A stretch of 64,000 nucleotides of DNA from Trogon surrucura (GCA_020746105.1 CM036636.1:496001-560000); one strand, 5' to 3'; positions 1-12,714 are shown, counted from the first letter of the stretch. The notes: generated by a model from the sequence alone, not told the origin. A program made the numbers and translations.

Positions 1-1115
1 CTGCGGGAGTTGCCTTTGAGCTCCCGTGTGCCTTGTGCTGGTGATGGGCCTGAGTTCCGCCGGCTTGTGCGTGCGAGGGCCCCGTACCTTGGTGCTGCAG
101 AAATGAGGCAGAAGCTGCCGGTGAGCGGAGCCCGTTGGGTAAGAGAGTGAAGGTCCCAGGCTGCCCGGGTTCAGGTGTGGTGATGTTGTCGCGGGTCGGA
201 CTCGAGGTGCGGTGTGGTGTCGCCCCTGCCTTGCTGCTCTGCAGGAGAGGGCAAAAGTCAAGGGAGTTCTGCAGCGATTCCCTCCAAGAGGTGATGGGAC
301 AGGTTGTCCTTCAGCTCCTCTCAGATCTGTGAGGATTCAGCCTGTGTGTGCTCAAGCTGCTGAGGCTCAGAGGAGTCCTCCGGGAAGCCATTGTGGGTGG
401 TTTGTGTTTGGGACCGCTGTGTAGGGCTGGAAGGGGACAGGGCTTGCTCAACCCACCTGGACTTAGAGCTGTGGCACGTCAGATCATGGTTTAGTGGTCA
501 CGGTAGTGTTGGGTTGATGGTTGGACTTGATGATTTGAGAAGTCTTTTACAACCTTAGTGATTCTGTGAATCTGTGGTAGCATGGAGGAGCCCAGAGCCA
601 GGAGGTTTGAAAGCTGTAAAGCACTTGAGCCCAGTTTGGGTTTAAACCCCTCTTGGAGCTTTCTGGGCCTGACCCCCATCTACGCTTAAGAGGGGCAGGG
701 GGAAACCCTGCCACAACCAGCACCTCTGGGCCTTCTCCAGGCTGGGTGTTGCAGGAAATGGGCCCAGCCCCAGGATTCGTCTAGGAAAAAAAAACCCTTT
801 TGGCAACCGGAGCGTCGCATGGGCCATCGCAGCTCCCTTATGCTTCAGAGCGAGGGGTGGCCGTGCCAGCTGGGGAGGTGACCTGGCTGCAGTTGGACGT
901 GCTGGCGCGTTGCTTGTGGGCAGCGTCTGGCCGAAAGCTCCACTTGAGAGTGCTTGAAGGAGCCTGGTGGGGACAGCGGCCCCGTCCCGCTCCTCGGCCG
1001 CAGGCGAGCCACTTCTCCTTCCTTGGCAGCACTAAGGGAAGCTCGTTCTTGAAGCCCGGGGACTTGTGCTGGCAGTGACCGGCGGAACCGCCTCACTCTG
1101 CTTTCTGTCCCCAAG
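1..1115 (+). other. FBXW5: FBXW5 intron (partial), no coding exon seen
   Basis: This is the 3' part of an FBXW5 intron that began before the window. No reading frame resembling the preceding FBXW5 residues is visible. The only recognisable content is a CR1 3'-end fragment near 487-580. The intron closes with a pyrimidine-rich tract and AG at 1114-1115. Confidence 0.7.
487..580 (+). mobile_element. CR1 LINE fragment, 3' end
   Basis: The stretch resembles the 3' terminus of avian CR1, including the 'gttggacttgatgat' and 'ttacaaccttagtgattctg' blocks that precede the terminal octamer-like repeats. It is a short, diverged, sense-oriented remnant inside an FBXW5 intron. Confidence 0.7.
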
Positions 1116-3600
1116 GGATTAAAAGGATCCTGCCCCATCAGATGACGACGGCCGGGCCGGTGCTGGGCGAGGAGAGGCGCTCAGATGAGTTCTTTGACTC
1201 GCTGGATCACGTCATCGACATCCACGGGCACATCATCGGCATGGGCCTCTCCCCCGACCACAGGTGAGCGCGGCGGCGCCGCCGGCTGCGGGTGCTGCGG
1301 GGGTGGGTGGTGGCTGCTGAGGGGCTTCGTGGGGAGAAGGGGAGAAGAATTGCTGTAGCGATGGAGCAGCGGCCTCTTCACATCCCACTGATGTCCTGGC
1401 ACGGCCTGAGCACCTCCCCGGGGCTCGGCAGGAACGCTGCCCTCCCGCCCTCGGTGCTGCTCAGGATAGCATCTGGCCAGCAGGTTTGTGAGAGCAAAGG
1501 AGCTGCCCATGTGTCTTGCTCCTGAGGCAGATCAATATTATTAATTTTTTTTAATAAAGGCTAATTAAGCAGTTAGTGCTCTAATACAAACAATTAGGAA
1601 TTGATTTCTAAAATACTTTTTTTTTTTTCCCTATGGAACTCTTTTTTTTTTTTTTCTACTCCACAGTTATTATTTGATAGTTTCGGGGGAAAATTGTGCC
1701 AGCCCAGTCTAAAAGGGCCACCTCAGTACAGGAATGCAAAGATAGTTCAAAAATCTTTTATGGTTGCAGTTTTTTGGTTTCTTTATCAAAGCGTAGAAAA
1801 TTTTAGATTAGAAAAATAAGTATGGATTGTATATGGATTGTATCTTTAAAGTTGGTTTTAGAATCATAGAATCATTGAGGTTGGAAAAGATGCTTCAGAT
1901 CATGGAGCCCAACTGTGAACCCTGCTCTGCTCCAGTGTCTCAGGGGGGCTACAAGAAAGCTGGGGAGGGGCTTGTTAGGATGTTGGGCAGTGACAGGACT
2001 AGAGGGAATGGATTGAAGCCAGAGATGGGTCGGTTCAGATGGGACGTGAGGAAGAAGTTCTTCCCCATGAGGGTGGGGAGACCCTGGCACAGGTTGCCCA
2101 GAGAGGGGGTGGCAGCCCCATCCCCGGGAGTTTTCAAGGCCAGGCTGGACGGGGCTCTGGGCAGCCTGATCTAGTGGGGGATGTCCCTGAAGAGACCAGT
2201 CCCAACCTCTCCACGACGTCCTTTCAGGGAGTTGCGATGAGGTCTCTCCTCAGCCTCCTTTTCTTCAAACTAACCAGCCCCATTTCCTTCAATCACTCTT
2301 GATAGGATTTATTCTCCAGGCCCTTCCCCAGCTCTGTCGCCCTCCTCTGCACTCCCTCCAGCACCTCAAGATCTCTCTCGTGTCGAGGTGCCCAAAACTG
2401 GACTTTGTCCAGTTTTGGGCACCTCGACACGAGAGAGATCTCACAGTGCTGGAGGGAGCGTGCACTCAAGGTGTGCTGAGCACAGGGGGACAATCCCCTC
2501 CCTGCTCCTGCTGGTCACACAATTTCTAACACAAACCAGGATGCTGTTGGCCTTCTTGGCCACCTGGGCACATGCTGGCTCGTCCTCAGCCGCTCATTAG
2601 AACCCCGGGTTCCTTTTTTTGCCGACAGCTCGAGGCTAAAGAGGTTTGACCTCACCTCTAGGGCCCACCTTGCTCTCGGCTCTCCTCCCCAGGTACCTGT
2701 ACGTCAACAGCCGGGCCTGGCCCCGGGACTGCGTCATCTCCGACCCGATGCAGCCGCCCCCCATCGCCGAGGAGATTGACCTGCACGTGTTCGACCTGAA
2801 GACGATGAAGGAGGTGAAGAGAGCCCTCCGCGCGCACCGGGCCTACACGCCCAACGAGGAGTGCTTCTTCATCTTCCTGGATGTCAGCAGGGACTTCGTA
2901 GCGAGGTGTGTGGCGACGGCGGCGGGCGGGATCCCGACCCCGCGTCCTGGGAGGGGGTCGTCACGGCGGGACGATTTGTGCAAGCGGGGCTGGAAACTCC
3001 AGTGTGGTGTGAGCAGAGCAGGAGCCGGGAGGTTTGTCAAGAGCAGGGGGGCTGAGTCAGAGGGTGGTGCTGAGGGCTGTTGTGAAATTGGTGAGGAAAG
3101 GGGAAATTTGGGGAAATTCAGGGCTGTGACAGACTTGGCAGCAGATGGCAAATGCCCTTCTTGGGGGCTGCGGGGCGACTTGAAGGGGCTCTTCAGACAG
3201 TTTCTGGGTCCAGAGCTCGGGTTGAAGCTCAGGGGGCTGCAGATGGGGGCTGGGGCACCCTCTGCCTCCGTCGGCACAGGGAAGAGGGGGTGGGAGCAGC
3301 AGGTCCTTGGGGCTGCCGGGCCGATGTCCTTACCGGCATCTCGTCCTCCGCAGCGGGGCAGAGGATCGCCATGGCTACATCTGGGACCGGCACTATAACA
3401 TCTGCCTGGCCAAGCTGCAGCACGACAACGTGGTCAACTCGGTGGCGTTCAGCCCGGTAGAGCAGGAGCTGCTCCTGACGGCCAGCGACGACGCCACCAT
3501 CAAGGTGTGGCGTTCCCCGCGCGCCGTGCGCGTCCAGCAGGCCAGGAAGCCCAGGCCCAGGAAACTGCTCTTCTCCTGGCTCCTGAACCAGAACAGCTGA
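1116..3600 (+). CDS. FBXW5: F-box/WD repeat-containing protein 5, C-terminal three exons (partial)
   Basis: FBXW5 is a substrate receptor for cullin-RING ubiquitin ligases (SCF and CUL4-DDB1 forms are described in mammals). Only the last ~202 residues are here. The exons are 1116-1263, 2693-2905 and 3354-3600 (TGA at 3598-3600). Junction codons are intact: AG|G gives Arg and AG|C gives Ser. The translation runs colinearly with the mammalian protein through [52 protein letters not shown], the [13 protein letters not shown] block, and the last WD repeat ([38 protein letters not shown]), then a basic tail ending FSWLLNQNS. The F-box and earlier WD repeats are upstream of the window. The gene is convergent with TRAF2. 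Identity is secure; only completeness is limited. Confidence 0.96.
1858..2600. mobile_element. Composite of CR1 fragments in head-to-head arrangement
   Basis: In an FBXW5 intron, three CR1 pieces lie together. An antisense 3' end is at about 1858-1960 ('gaatcatagaatcattgagg'). A sense piece is at about 1985-2175, with the 'gacaggac', 'cttccccatgagggtg' and 'cacaggttgcccagagag' blocks. A longer antisense piece spans about 2195-2600 ('cttctctggac'-like, 'gggggacaat' and 'ttggccttcttggccacct' blocks). The changes of orientation indicate nested or rearranged insertions. The fold-back at 2352-2458 lies inside the antisense piece. Confidence 0.75.
2352..2458. repeat. Fold-back inverted repeat within CR1 (51-nt arms, 5-nt loop)
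   Basis: The left arm 2352-2402 and right arm 2408-2458 are reverse complements at 47 of 51 positions. The inner 34 pairs (2369-2402 with 2408-2441) are perfect. The only mismatches are four adjacent positions (2365-2368 with 2442-2445). The loop is ctttg. Both strands therefore read the same CR1 peptide. The flanking CR1 continues in antisense on both sides, so the right arm looks like a local inverted copy of the left. Confidence 0.93.
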
Positions 3601-5305
3601 ACCCGGGTACGGCCGCCCCTGCAGCTTCCTCACTGCAGCCACCTCCTGCGGAGCTTGCAGAGCTCTCAGCCCTGCACAACCGAGACGAGCTCTGGGCACG
3701 CGAATCCCGCCTGCTGAGTCGAGAGGGACCCCAGTAGCAGGAATCGCTTCCTCCTCGGAGCGTCTGCTTCACAGACAGAAGAGCCGTGGGCCCGTTTCGG
3801 GGCCTGGTGGGCAGCGGCCCGAGCTGGTCCCTGCAGGGTGGTCTCCACACAGCTTCTCACCAACGCTGCTACTTGGTCACAGCTCTCTGAGAACAGATTG
3901 AGGCGCGTCTCTGGCGTTTGTGCTGTGCGAGCCTGGGACGGGGCTGACCTTGCCGAGAGCTGCCGGCTGCAGAGCACTGGGCAGGAGCCACAGCGCTGCG
4001 CTGCCTTACTGCAGGACCCTTTTAATGTAGTGGTTTTATTCCTGTTTGTTTGTCCCAAACCTCCACGAGCAACTCGTCTGGCTGCTGGGAGATGCCAAGC
4101 GCCTCCTCCCAGGCGGTGTCTCGGCCCCAGAGGGCAGCGAGGACTGGGGGGGGCAGTGAGAGGGCCGTGGGGGAGGCAGGACTGAGGGGGAGCCAGTGTC
4201 CCCTCGATGCCTTCTGCCAGCAACTGCGTGTGGACACTGCCAGTTTTCAAACTTTAGAACAGGGAGGGCTGGTGGTAACATGGTGCTGGCTTTGCCTCCG
4301 TCTTCCTCTGCTCAGCAGCCCTTGGTTCAATAAGCTATGGCGTCGGGAACGTATTTATTCTGGGGGATCTGCTGTCCCTTCCCGCAGGGGCAACCGTGAG
4401 CATCGCTCGGGGTGGCGTGGTCACCTCCCTCCCGTGCTACTCGAGTTCATGGCACTTTAGGTTCTCTTGGCGTGTTCCCTGTGGAAAGGTGTAGACACCC
4501 CCAGGTGGCTGCAGGGATTCACCCTGTGGCGAGCAGGGCAGCGCAGCCGCCCCTGCCTCAAGCGACAGTCAAATAAGCTTCCTTCCACTGGGGCTGGCTG
4601 GCCGTGGGCTCGGTGACCAGCTCCTCCCGGGGAGCCCTCCGTTGGTGGAGCTCACTTGAAGCAGTTACCAACTCGGTGGTGTTTACTCTATCCCCGAAGC
4701 TTTTCTCCCCGCAGCAGGTACCCAAATGTGAGAGTCTAAAATTAAAGCTCTTAATCTTGACTTGGCCGAGCTGGCCGGGGCCGGCGGTGACCCTGGGAGC
4801 TGCCGTCGCTCCCGGGAGCCGGGCTCTGGGCTGTGTCTGGAAAGGAGCCGTGTCCCGGGCAGGGGCCGGGGGAGGCATTTCGGGGCAGGTGGCTGTGCCA
4901 CTCACAGCCTGGGGTTGCAAATAGATTTAAGGGAGGCAGCAGACACTGTCTTGGTAATGCACTGGTGGCTTTAACAGCTCCCGTGGCCCCTGGCAGGAGG
5001 TTTGCGCCCTTGTTCTGCTGTGCCCTGGCGGAGGCCCGTGGCTTTATGCAAACCCCTGTACTCAGGTTTTCTGTCATCATGGGACTTCCAGAAACAAGGG
5101 AGTCCTCGGTGTGTGTGCACAGGATCCGCATCCAGCTCTGTCCAGTCACAGCAAAGGAACAGCCTCTACCCTCCTCCTCCAAGGCTGTGAAATCTCTTCT
5201 CCCTTGGCTCGGTGTAGTAGTGAGCAAGGCACTGAGGGTTTATGTTTGTACCAAGTTTTGCTCTTCACTATGGCATTGAATAAATATTCTGCTAAAGCAT
5301 CTCTG
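3601..5305 (+). other. FBXW5: FBXW5 3' untranslated region
   Basis: This follows the FBXW5 stop codon and has no convincing reading frame of its own. An ATTAAA at 4741-4746 and a canonical AATAAA at 5279-5284 are candidate cleavage signals, so a UTR of about 1.15 or 1.7 kb is inferred. The exact 3' end is not determined from sequence alone. Confidence 0.6.
5279..5284 (+). terminator. FBXW5: Polyadenylation signal AATAAA (FBXW5)
   Basis: A canonical hexamer sits on the + strand, followed about 20-30 nt later by a GT-rich stretch ('gtgcagttgtttttctgagtg'), as expected of a cleavage site. It is the last such signal before the oppositely oriented TRAF2 3' end. Confidence 0.7.
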
Positions 5306-6344
5306 GGCTGTGCAGTTGTTTTTCTGAGTGCTCTTCTACTGAAGCAGAACTGAGGCCAGGCCTGGCGTGGGGCTGTGCCTGCAGCAGCCGGGGCACTGCA
5401 GAAGTGACCACCCTGCAGAAAAGTGGGAAACGAGGGGCAGAGACTTGCCCGAATCTTCTTTGCCCTCAGGGAGGAGGATGGGAGAGCCCTGGGGAAGGGG
5501 AGTCTTGGGAAAACTCTGCCCCAGCTGAGCACTGCAGGCTCCAGGAGGGTTGGGGGCTGGAGCACCCTGGCTTCTCTGTGCCCCAGGTTTATCTCTGCTT
5601 CTTCCGCGCACTGACAGACGCTGACCAGGGGAGCGAGTACTGTGGCCGGCCCTGTGTGGCTGCTGCTGTGCCTTCCCGTGTGGCACTGTCCCCTTACAGC
5701 CTTTTGTCACCTCTCGGCGCTTCAGACAGCAGCTACGCCTGCGAGAAGTGGGCCTGACCGCTCCCTGGAGGGGACAGCCCCTGCCTGGAGTTTCCTCAGC
5801 GTTGTCTCCTGCAGACACACATCAGGGTGGCCACGCTGCTGCTCCCCAGCACTGGCTGAGCCCCTGGGCTGGTGCCCTGAGCTCTGGAGGGGCAGGACAG
5901 GACCTCACGTGGGGCTGGCAGGGACAGCTCAGGCCCTTGGCTCCCACCCACTGCTGAGATCAGCCCAGCCTGGAGCTCAGCAGCGCCTTTATCACCCAGA
6001 GGGTGAGCGTAACGGCCCAGACATGCTGTTGCCACGTTCTGCAACTCCTCTCTCTGCTGCCGGCGAAGCTGGCCCAGCATCCCCATCCCAACAGCCGCGG
6101 GGCTGGGTCACCCTCCCTGGGGGAGCCTGTTCCCTGCTCCACCACCCCTTGGGTAGAAACCACAGCGCTGGTGGGGGTCAGATTCCCTCCCCGCCAGTCT
6201 GCAGCATTCCTGCAGGGAGGCAGGAGCTGGGGAAAGGGCCCAGCACAGGAATAACCTTCCCACCTCGAGGTGGGATCCTGCACCCCGTGCCTCTGTCACC
6301 CCGCGCAGGGCTGGAGCCCCAGCATCCTGGAGATTATACAACAG
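5306..6344. other. Intergenic spacer between convergent FBXW5 and TRAF2
   Basis: About 1 kb of GC-rich DNA lies between the two inferred 3' ends. I see no conserved-looking reading frame, repeat or RNA gene in it. Confidence 0.5.
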
Positions 6345-8614
6345 CAACGCTCTTCAAACAGCTTTTATTAGTGGTTTGGGGTTTTTTTGACTGTACGATA
6401 TCCTCAAGGAAAGAAAATCATACTTCACAGTGCCAGGCTTGAGATGGGTGTTCTCTGATAGCTGTGGTCAAAAGGGGAAAAAAAAAAAAAAAAAAAAGAA
6501 TAAACAAAGAAAAAAACACTACAAAAAAAGTCCAGTGGCTCATGCCAGCCCAGTTGGCTGAGCTGTGCCCAGGAGAGCTCCGTCCCCTGGGCTGCTGCAA
6601 GGCACAGGCAGCTGCCAGCTCCGGAGCTGCTGAAGAGTGAGAAAGGACCAGAAAGAGTCATCAGCACCAGATCGGCCTCTCCTCAGCGCCGTGGTGAGGG
6701 ACAGGGCGCACTGCGGCAGGGAACAGCTGCCGGCGCTGGGGGTCTGCCCCCCCAGCGGCTGCGCTGACCCCGGCTCCCGTCCCCCTCCTGCTGCCACAGC
6801 AGTGTCCTGCCGCCACAGCAGTGTCCTGCCCACAACAGGTACGGTACGAGCTACACCGAGATGTCTTAAGAAGGTTTCTGCAGGCAGGGAGAGGCCCCCA
6901 GCCAGTGCAGCACCCTTGGGAGGAGGAGGTCCAGCTCAGCTCCCGACCCAGCCACGGTGCAGAATAGTTGGCAGCAGCCCCCAGCCAGGGTGGGCTCTGT
7001 CCGTCAGCCCGGGGCCGGGAGCTGCCAGCAGAGGGGCTTCGGACGTCCCTCCACCAGAGCCTCGTGTCCCCTGGGCCCGCCAACAGCAGCCACCACTCCT
7101 GGCCATGGGGGATCCATGACTGCCATGGGCAAGAAGAGGTGCCCACCCGTCAGGCTTGCTGCCCACTCGCCAGCCTGAGCAGCAGCGCAGGAGCCAGACC
7201 CTCACCGCGAGGTGGGGTCAGCAGCCGGTTCCTGTGACCAACAGAACCTCTCCTGGGGCACGTTCGGCTGTGCGGGCACAGGCAGGGAAGGCAGTGCTGG
7301 CACAGCAGGGTTACTCACGGAGCAGCCTGTCTCCACAAACACCGAGACTGTCTCACAGGGACTGCACACTCGCTGCCCAGAAGGGAGCAGTGCCAGGAGC
7401 CTGGGGACAGCAAGCTTCACCTGGGGACTTCTCCAGCCACCCCAGGTCCTACCCAGGTGACTGCAGGCTCAAGAGGGAGCCACGATGACTGGGAAGGAGC
7501 CAGCAAGCTGTTCCCAGAGCTGAGGGTGGGGTGGAGAAAGCTGCCGCGGGTGGGCACAGCCAGTGCTCAGGGTGGGCAGGGGCTGCTGGCTGTCCCCGGT
7601 GCAGGTAGAGACACGCTGCGGAGGTGACAGGGCCCGTGCGGATGGACGGTGGAAGCCAGAGAGGGCCCCGGGGAGGCTGATGTGCCTCAGGAGCATGTGC
7701 GTGTGAGCAGGCAGCTCCCAGCAGCGCTGCCGTCCTGCCCGCCACTGCTCAGGGTCTGCTCAAAAACCCACCTGGGGATCCCAGGGTGCAGGGGGCTGAT
7801 GTCCTGCATCAAGCCCTCCATCACCCTCCTCTCCCCGGGCAGCCTCCAGGGGAGATTCACTTCTCTGTCACCACGGGCACCCCGTCCCGGGCAGCGGGCA
7901 CTGCCCGCCCGGCCCAGCACCCTCCTCGGGGCACAAACCACCCACCGAACACACAGCACGGGGAAGCTCGGGGCACTGCTCACCCGGCTGCCACACGGCT
8001 CGGCTCGGCACCCCTCTCTGAAGACATCGATGGCATCAAAACAGCAGCAAAAACAGTTCACAGCTTTCTCACTCAGCTCGCACCGAGCCTGCCCCATGCC
8101 CTTGCTGCGCCCTGAGGTGCAGAGCCGCCAGCCGGGCAGAGCAACAGCATTGCTGCAACACACAAAACTCCCAGGAACGTGGAGATCTCTGAAGAAAATC
8201 CTAGATGGCCGAGCCAAACATCCACGCGAGGTGGTGCTCGGGCAAACCAAACCCTTGTTTTACTTCAGAACGCTGCAGACGCGCGCTAAACTGGCAGAGC
8301 AGGAGCTGCACTGGTTCCCACTGGGAGCCCAGACAGCGGCAGTTCAGACACGCAAGTCCCTGCAGGAGATCTCGTGCCCTGCAGAATGTCCAACCCAAAC
8401 CTCTTCTCAGGGAAGGTGCTGCTGACACCAGGGAAGAGGGTTCCCATCCGACACCTCGTTTCCACTCAGAGTGAAGGTCCCTTTCCGGGAAGGGCTTTTC
8501 CCCTTCCACTTCTTGCCCCCTCCTCGCTCCGACACCTGCCTGAAGTGCAGCACAAGAGGGGGATGCCCCACTCGGGGCTGGCTCTGCGTTCACTGCTCCC
8601 GGAGGTGAGGAGGG
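6345..8614 (-). other. TRAF2: TRAF2 3' untranslated region
   Basis: On the minus strand this follows the TRAF2 stop codon. It ends with an AATAAA signal (plus-strand TTTATT at 6364-6369). A pure A-run on the plus strand at about 6479-6497 (T-run in the transcript) is the only low-complexity element. The inferred length is about 2.27 kb. Confidence 0.65.
6364..6369 (-). terminator. TRAF2: Polyadenylation signal AATAAA (TRAF2)
   Basis: Plus-strand TTTATT reads as AATAAA on the minus strand, downstream of the TRAF2 stop. No other canonical minus-strand hexamer was noticed between it and the stop. Confidence 0.7.
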
Positions 8615-11600
8615 TTAGAGGCCCGTGAGATCGACGATGGCTTTAATAAAGATGGCGTCATCACGCACGTAGGAGTTCTTGGCTTCCATCACGGAGACGG
8701 GGCAGAAGAGCGGGCAGCCGCTGGCGATGTTCATTTCCGTGATGGGTCGCTGGAAGGAGGAGGATGTCACGTCGGGTCGGAAGGCGTCGATGATGTGCTC
8801 CCGGTTGTTCTGATCCAGAAGCATCAGGGTTACCTGTGGGGAAGCATGAAAATATGCAAGAGCTGCCGAATAAAAAGGACATGGAAACGCAGCCCTGCTC
8901 ACCTGAACGCTGTGAAACGTGCAAGTGTCAACGCAACCACGCTCACATCACGCGCCTACAAATCCGAGAAATGCCTCCAAACAGGGTCAGCAGAGAACGT
9001 CGTCTTGGTGACGTTCAGCGGAAACCTTCCCACATCCTGCCCTGTCACTGGAAACAGCCCGGGGCTCTCAGCCTCACTCTGAAAACCAACACCTGGCCAG
9101 CGCGGCGTCTGCTCAGACACCGACACTTCTGCCACGCTGCGCAGGTATTGCAAAAATCGCAGCGCTGCCATCCCCCCGGGAGAGGACGCAGCCCCTCTCT
9201 GCATCAAGCACTTCGCCCGCTCAGCCCCAACGTGTTTCACAAACCCGCAACGTCTACGAACGACAGCCCCAGCTTCTGACACCGAGTGAGCATCAGCTGT
9301 GCCCTGAGTGCTGAGGCCAAGACGCCCTTCTCTCGCCCCGAATCCACACAGACGCTCCTCTCGCCTTCCAAACGCCGCCGCGCTCCTCCTGCGGCCGCTT
9401 CGCGCCCCTGCCCTGCAGGACGCGCCGTGCTGCCAGCCCGACTGGGCAATCCCCAGGGCGGCCACCGTATCAAAGTCCTTCCTTCTCCTTCTAAGCAGCC
9501 CAGACCGACGGCGTCTAGATGCTCAAGCAGATGCAAAACTTGAGTGGGCTTTGTCCCAAACCTACCTTCTGGTTGAAGGGCCACCGCAGGAGCGCGTCGT
9601 TGGGTCCTTTCATCACCACAAAGAACAAGGACAGGTGGGTCCCACGCCCAGTGCCGTCACCGTTCAGGTAAACGCGCAGACACATCTTGTAGCCGTACTT
9701 GCTCGTGTAGAAAGCTGTCGGGGAGTTGCAAAAGAGATGCAGTGAGTGTCAAATGCAGCAAAGCCTGGCTTCAGCAGGTCCTTTTGAACCCTCAGGACTC
9801 TAATATTTGGGTTCTGGAAGAAGCCAGGTCCGGGTCTTAAGGTAGGTGCACCGTGGAGGTGGGCTGGAAAGCCACCAGGTACCAACCACACCCAGATGCC
9901 ATCTCGACTGCCGTGGGGACAGCCCACGGTCGGGCAGCCCCGAGCCCCTGGCTCCGAGCGCTGCGGCACAGAGCAGGGGCCGACCTCGGGCGCCTCGGGT
10001 CTGCCTGCCCGCCACCGCAGGCACAGGCACAGGAGCTGAAGCTCTTGCCCAGGCGCTTCCCACTGCGTCTCCCCTCCCTGCAGAGCTGCCGCTGCCCCGC
10101 GGGTCACGGCGGTAACGCTGCCCAGAAGCGCCTCTGCAGGATGAGGAGCAGGAGATGAGGACTCTGTCACCCGCTTCCCTCCTGGCGCTCCCCAACTTGT
10201 CTCCTCTAGTCCCTCCTCTCCACCTGCCGCACCCGGAGGCTTTCAAGGCTGGTGCCACCCTCTGTTAGTCCAAACAGGACGTCCTCACTGCCCACCCGGG
10301 GCTTCTCAGCGCTCCTGCAACCCCAGGAAGGTAAAAGCAGGTGGAGAACTGAAGGAAGGATGGCTGAGCAGAGCCAGGGAAGTGAACCAGGCAGCCGGAG
10401 CACCAACCACCTCGGGCAGCCCTGCGTCCTGCTTCCCACCAGCCTGAGCATGGGCAAAGCGTGTCAGGAGCAAAGCAAGAGCCCAGAAAGCCGTTCCCTG
10501 ACATGTCGTGGCCAGAGCAGGTGGCTTTCGCTTTTGACTGTCCTGGTTCGTGCCTCCGAGGAACCTTTCTTGGGAGGATTTGCCCTTTTGAACTCTTTCG
10601 TAAGGGCTGCCCTTCGCAAGATCCTGTGGCAATCGCGTTCTGCCGAGCGGTAACTCTGCTTCCTTCCCTTCAACACTGATTTCATTTGGTATTTCCTTGC
10701 CTTTATGCTTAAATACGAACCAAGTAATTATACTCATTTCCCTTTCTCACCCCATTCTCAAGCTAGATCTCTCCTCCTCCCAGCTGTCTCCTCCCCAGAC
10801 TGAACAGCACTAGCCTATTTGCTTCACTTTATACGATAAAAAACCCCACCTCCACAAGAAACGTTTGTTTACCGGCCTCGTTTTCTCAGCTAAAGCAGCA
10901 CCAGGAACGAGGATCTCGTGTCTAAACAACACAATCAAATTCTGTAGGAAACAAAGCCTTGTACTTTGCTCTTGCAAGATAAAAAACCAAACAAGAGTCT
11001 GGTCTTTCCCAGGAGCCACCCCAGCGTCAGGCAGAGCCAGCCCTCACCTTGCAATCCCTCCGGCCACAAACCACACTTTCACGAGCAGATTGCAGCAACC
11101 AACCAGCCACACAAAACACGGCCTGGTGGCTCACAGAGTTGTTCTTCTTTTGATAAGAAGCTTATAAAAAAGCCCCGAGCCCTGCCTTTCCTGCCTTGCG
11201 GGACAGAGACCGGCTGCCCCAGGGCTGAGTTGGACACTTTTATATCCCTCTATCAGCCCATGAGACTCTCCAGCTGAGAAAAACAAATCCCAGCCCGCTG
11301 CGAGCGCCCCGGGGGGCACGAGCCCGTGGTGGGGCCTGAGGAGCTGCTGAGCTTGGACACTGGTGCCCAGGGGACACGAGTTGGCCCCGTCCAGCACCTC
11401 CCTCCAAACCGCGGCCTCGGGAGACGTTCCCGTCACGCAGGAGAGGGTCAGGAGGGAAGATTTAAGGTTCTCTTAAGTCAAACGAAACAGACGAGAAGCA
11501 GATCTGTCGGCTTTGGGGAAAGGAAGGAAGCGTTGCCCTTCCTGCAGGGGACACAGGGACGGGGTTTTCCACGGCCGCTGATGGTTTTTCAAAGGAAGCG

Positions 11601-12714
11601 CCAGCTGCACGTGCAAGTTTCAGTCGCAGTTTATCTCCCCTCCCTCAAGAAGGGGAATCCTTTTGTCTCAGTTTTTCCAAGAGATAAAGGACTCTGAGCA
11701 GCCGTCAACCAGAAAACGGGTTTTAACATAGTCTGAAAAACTCCGTGCCATTTGTCCTCTGGCCCAGCCGCAGTGGCAGGAAGCAGCTGGGAGGTACGTG
11801 CAGCTCCGTGCTTCCCCACAGCTCTGGGCATTTGGAAAAACCTCTCCAGCACACTCCATCTGAGCAATTCCCACTCGGGCAAACACCAACTCCCCTCCCC
11901 GGCCGCTCAGTTGCGAGGCGACCTCCCCGCCGAGCAACAAAAGGGAGTGAGGAGAGGGTCTCACCTACAGCTGCGAGCCTGGGAAGTGCTTTCCTCAAGC
12001 AAACGAGCCAGATCCTAACCCGGCGCTCACTGCTCAGGAGTTTGCTAAGAACAGGAGGAACAGTGCCAGGCTGGGGCAGCTCTGCCAGGGGAGCCCCTTC
12101 CTGGGAGAGGTTTTCAAGCATTTCCCCAGGTATGGTTTGGGCTCTATTTAGACATTGTCTCTCGCTCCGTCATGCTTTAGGCACTAAAATAAATTTCTCT
12201 AATCTACACTTCCTCCCCTCCTTAACCGTTTTATTGCTGGTTTTACAGCCTCTGAGTATTTGAATTCTAACCAAAGGGTTTCGCAGGGCTATTCCAGGGC
12301 TGAGAGGGCTGTGCTCTCCACCAGGAGAAATGAAACAGGTCTTAGGCAATCACCAAAGCACCTCTTTCAGCAGCGGTTTCATTTAGCCCAATGCTAAAAA
12401 CAAAAGTGGTTCAGGTTCCGCGGGGAGAGGGGGACAGAGCAGAAGCACATCTGAAGAGCCAGCACCTCCCCTGCTGCAAAGGCCACCCCCCCGCCGAGAT
12501 GCAAAAGGACGATTTCGCACGTTTGCGGGCAATAACCTGGAGAGAAGATGGCAGGAGAGCGGCCCGTGATCGCCTCCTGACGCTTGCGGGCAAACTCCGT
12601 TATCTTCCAGACGAACACCCCGTCGTAGGTGGCAGCTTCCATGTTGCGGATCTTTTCCTCCATCTCAGCCATGGCCAGATCTTTGAGGCCGATGCTCCTC
12701 TCCAGCTGCCGGAC
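8615..12714 (-). CDS. TRAF2: TRAF2 TRAF-domain exons (end of coiled coil plus MATH/TRAF-C)
   Basis: Three exons are involved. 12714-12537 encodes [20 protein letters not shown] through [20 protein letters not shown] to AIFSP. 9714-9566 encodes [20 protein letters not shown] through WPFNQK. 8833-8615 encodes [13 protein letters not shown] through the SGCPLFCP and [13 protein letters not shown] blocks to TAA. These form the receptor-tail-binding beta-sandwich. Split codons are G|CT (Ala) and phase 0. The 12537 donor reads CCAG|GTTATT, weaker than the others. The 2.8-kb intron 9715-12536 holds nothing I recognise. Confidence 0.96.

Noticed and set aside
2293-2529. Matching peptides on both strands, suggesting an overlapping gene pair
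   Set aside because: Explained fully by the CR1 fold-back; the peptide is a CR1 remnant.
1-5305. C8G and lipocalin genes that neighbour FBXW5 in human
   Set aside because: No lipocalin signature is visible; FBXW5 runs off the left edge, so such genes would be outside.
8644-8651. Plus-strand AATAAA near the TRAF2 stop
   Set aside because: It lies inside the last TRAF2 coding exon on the opposite strand, and no plus-strand gene ends there.
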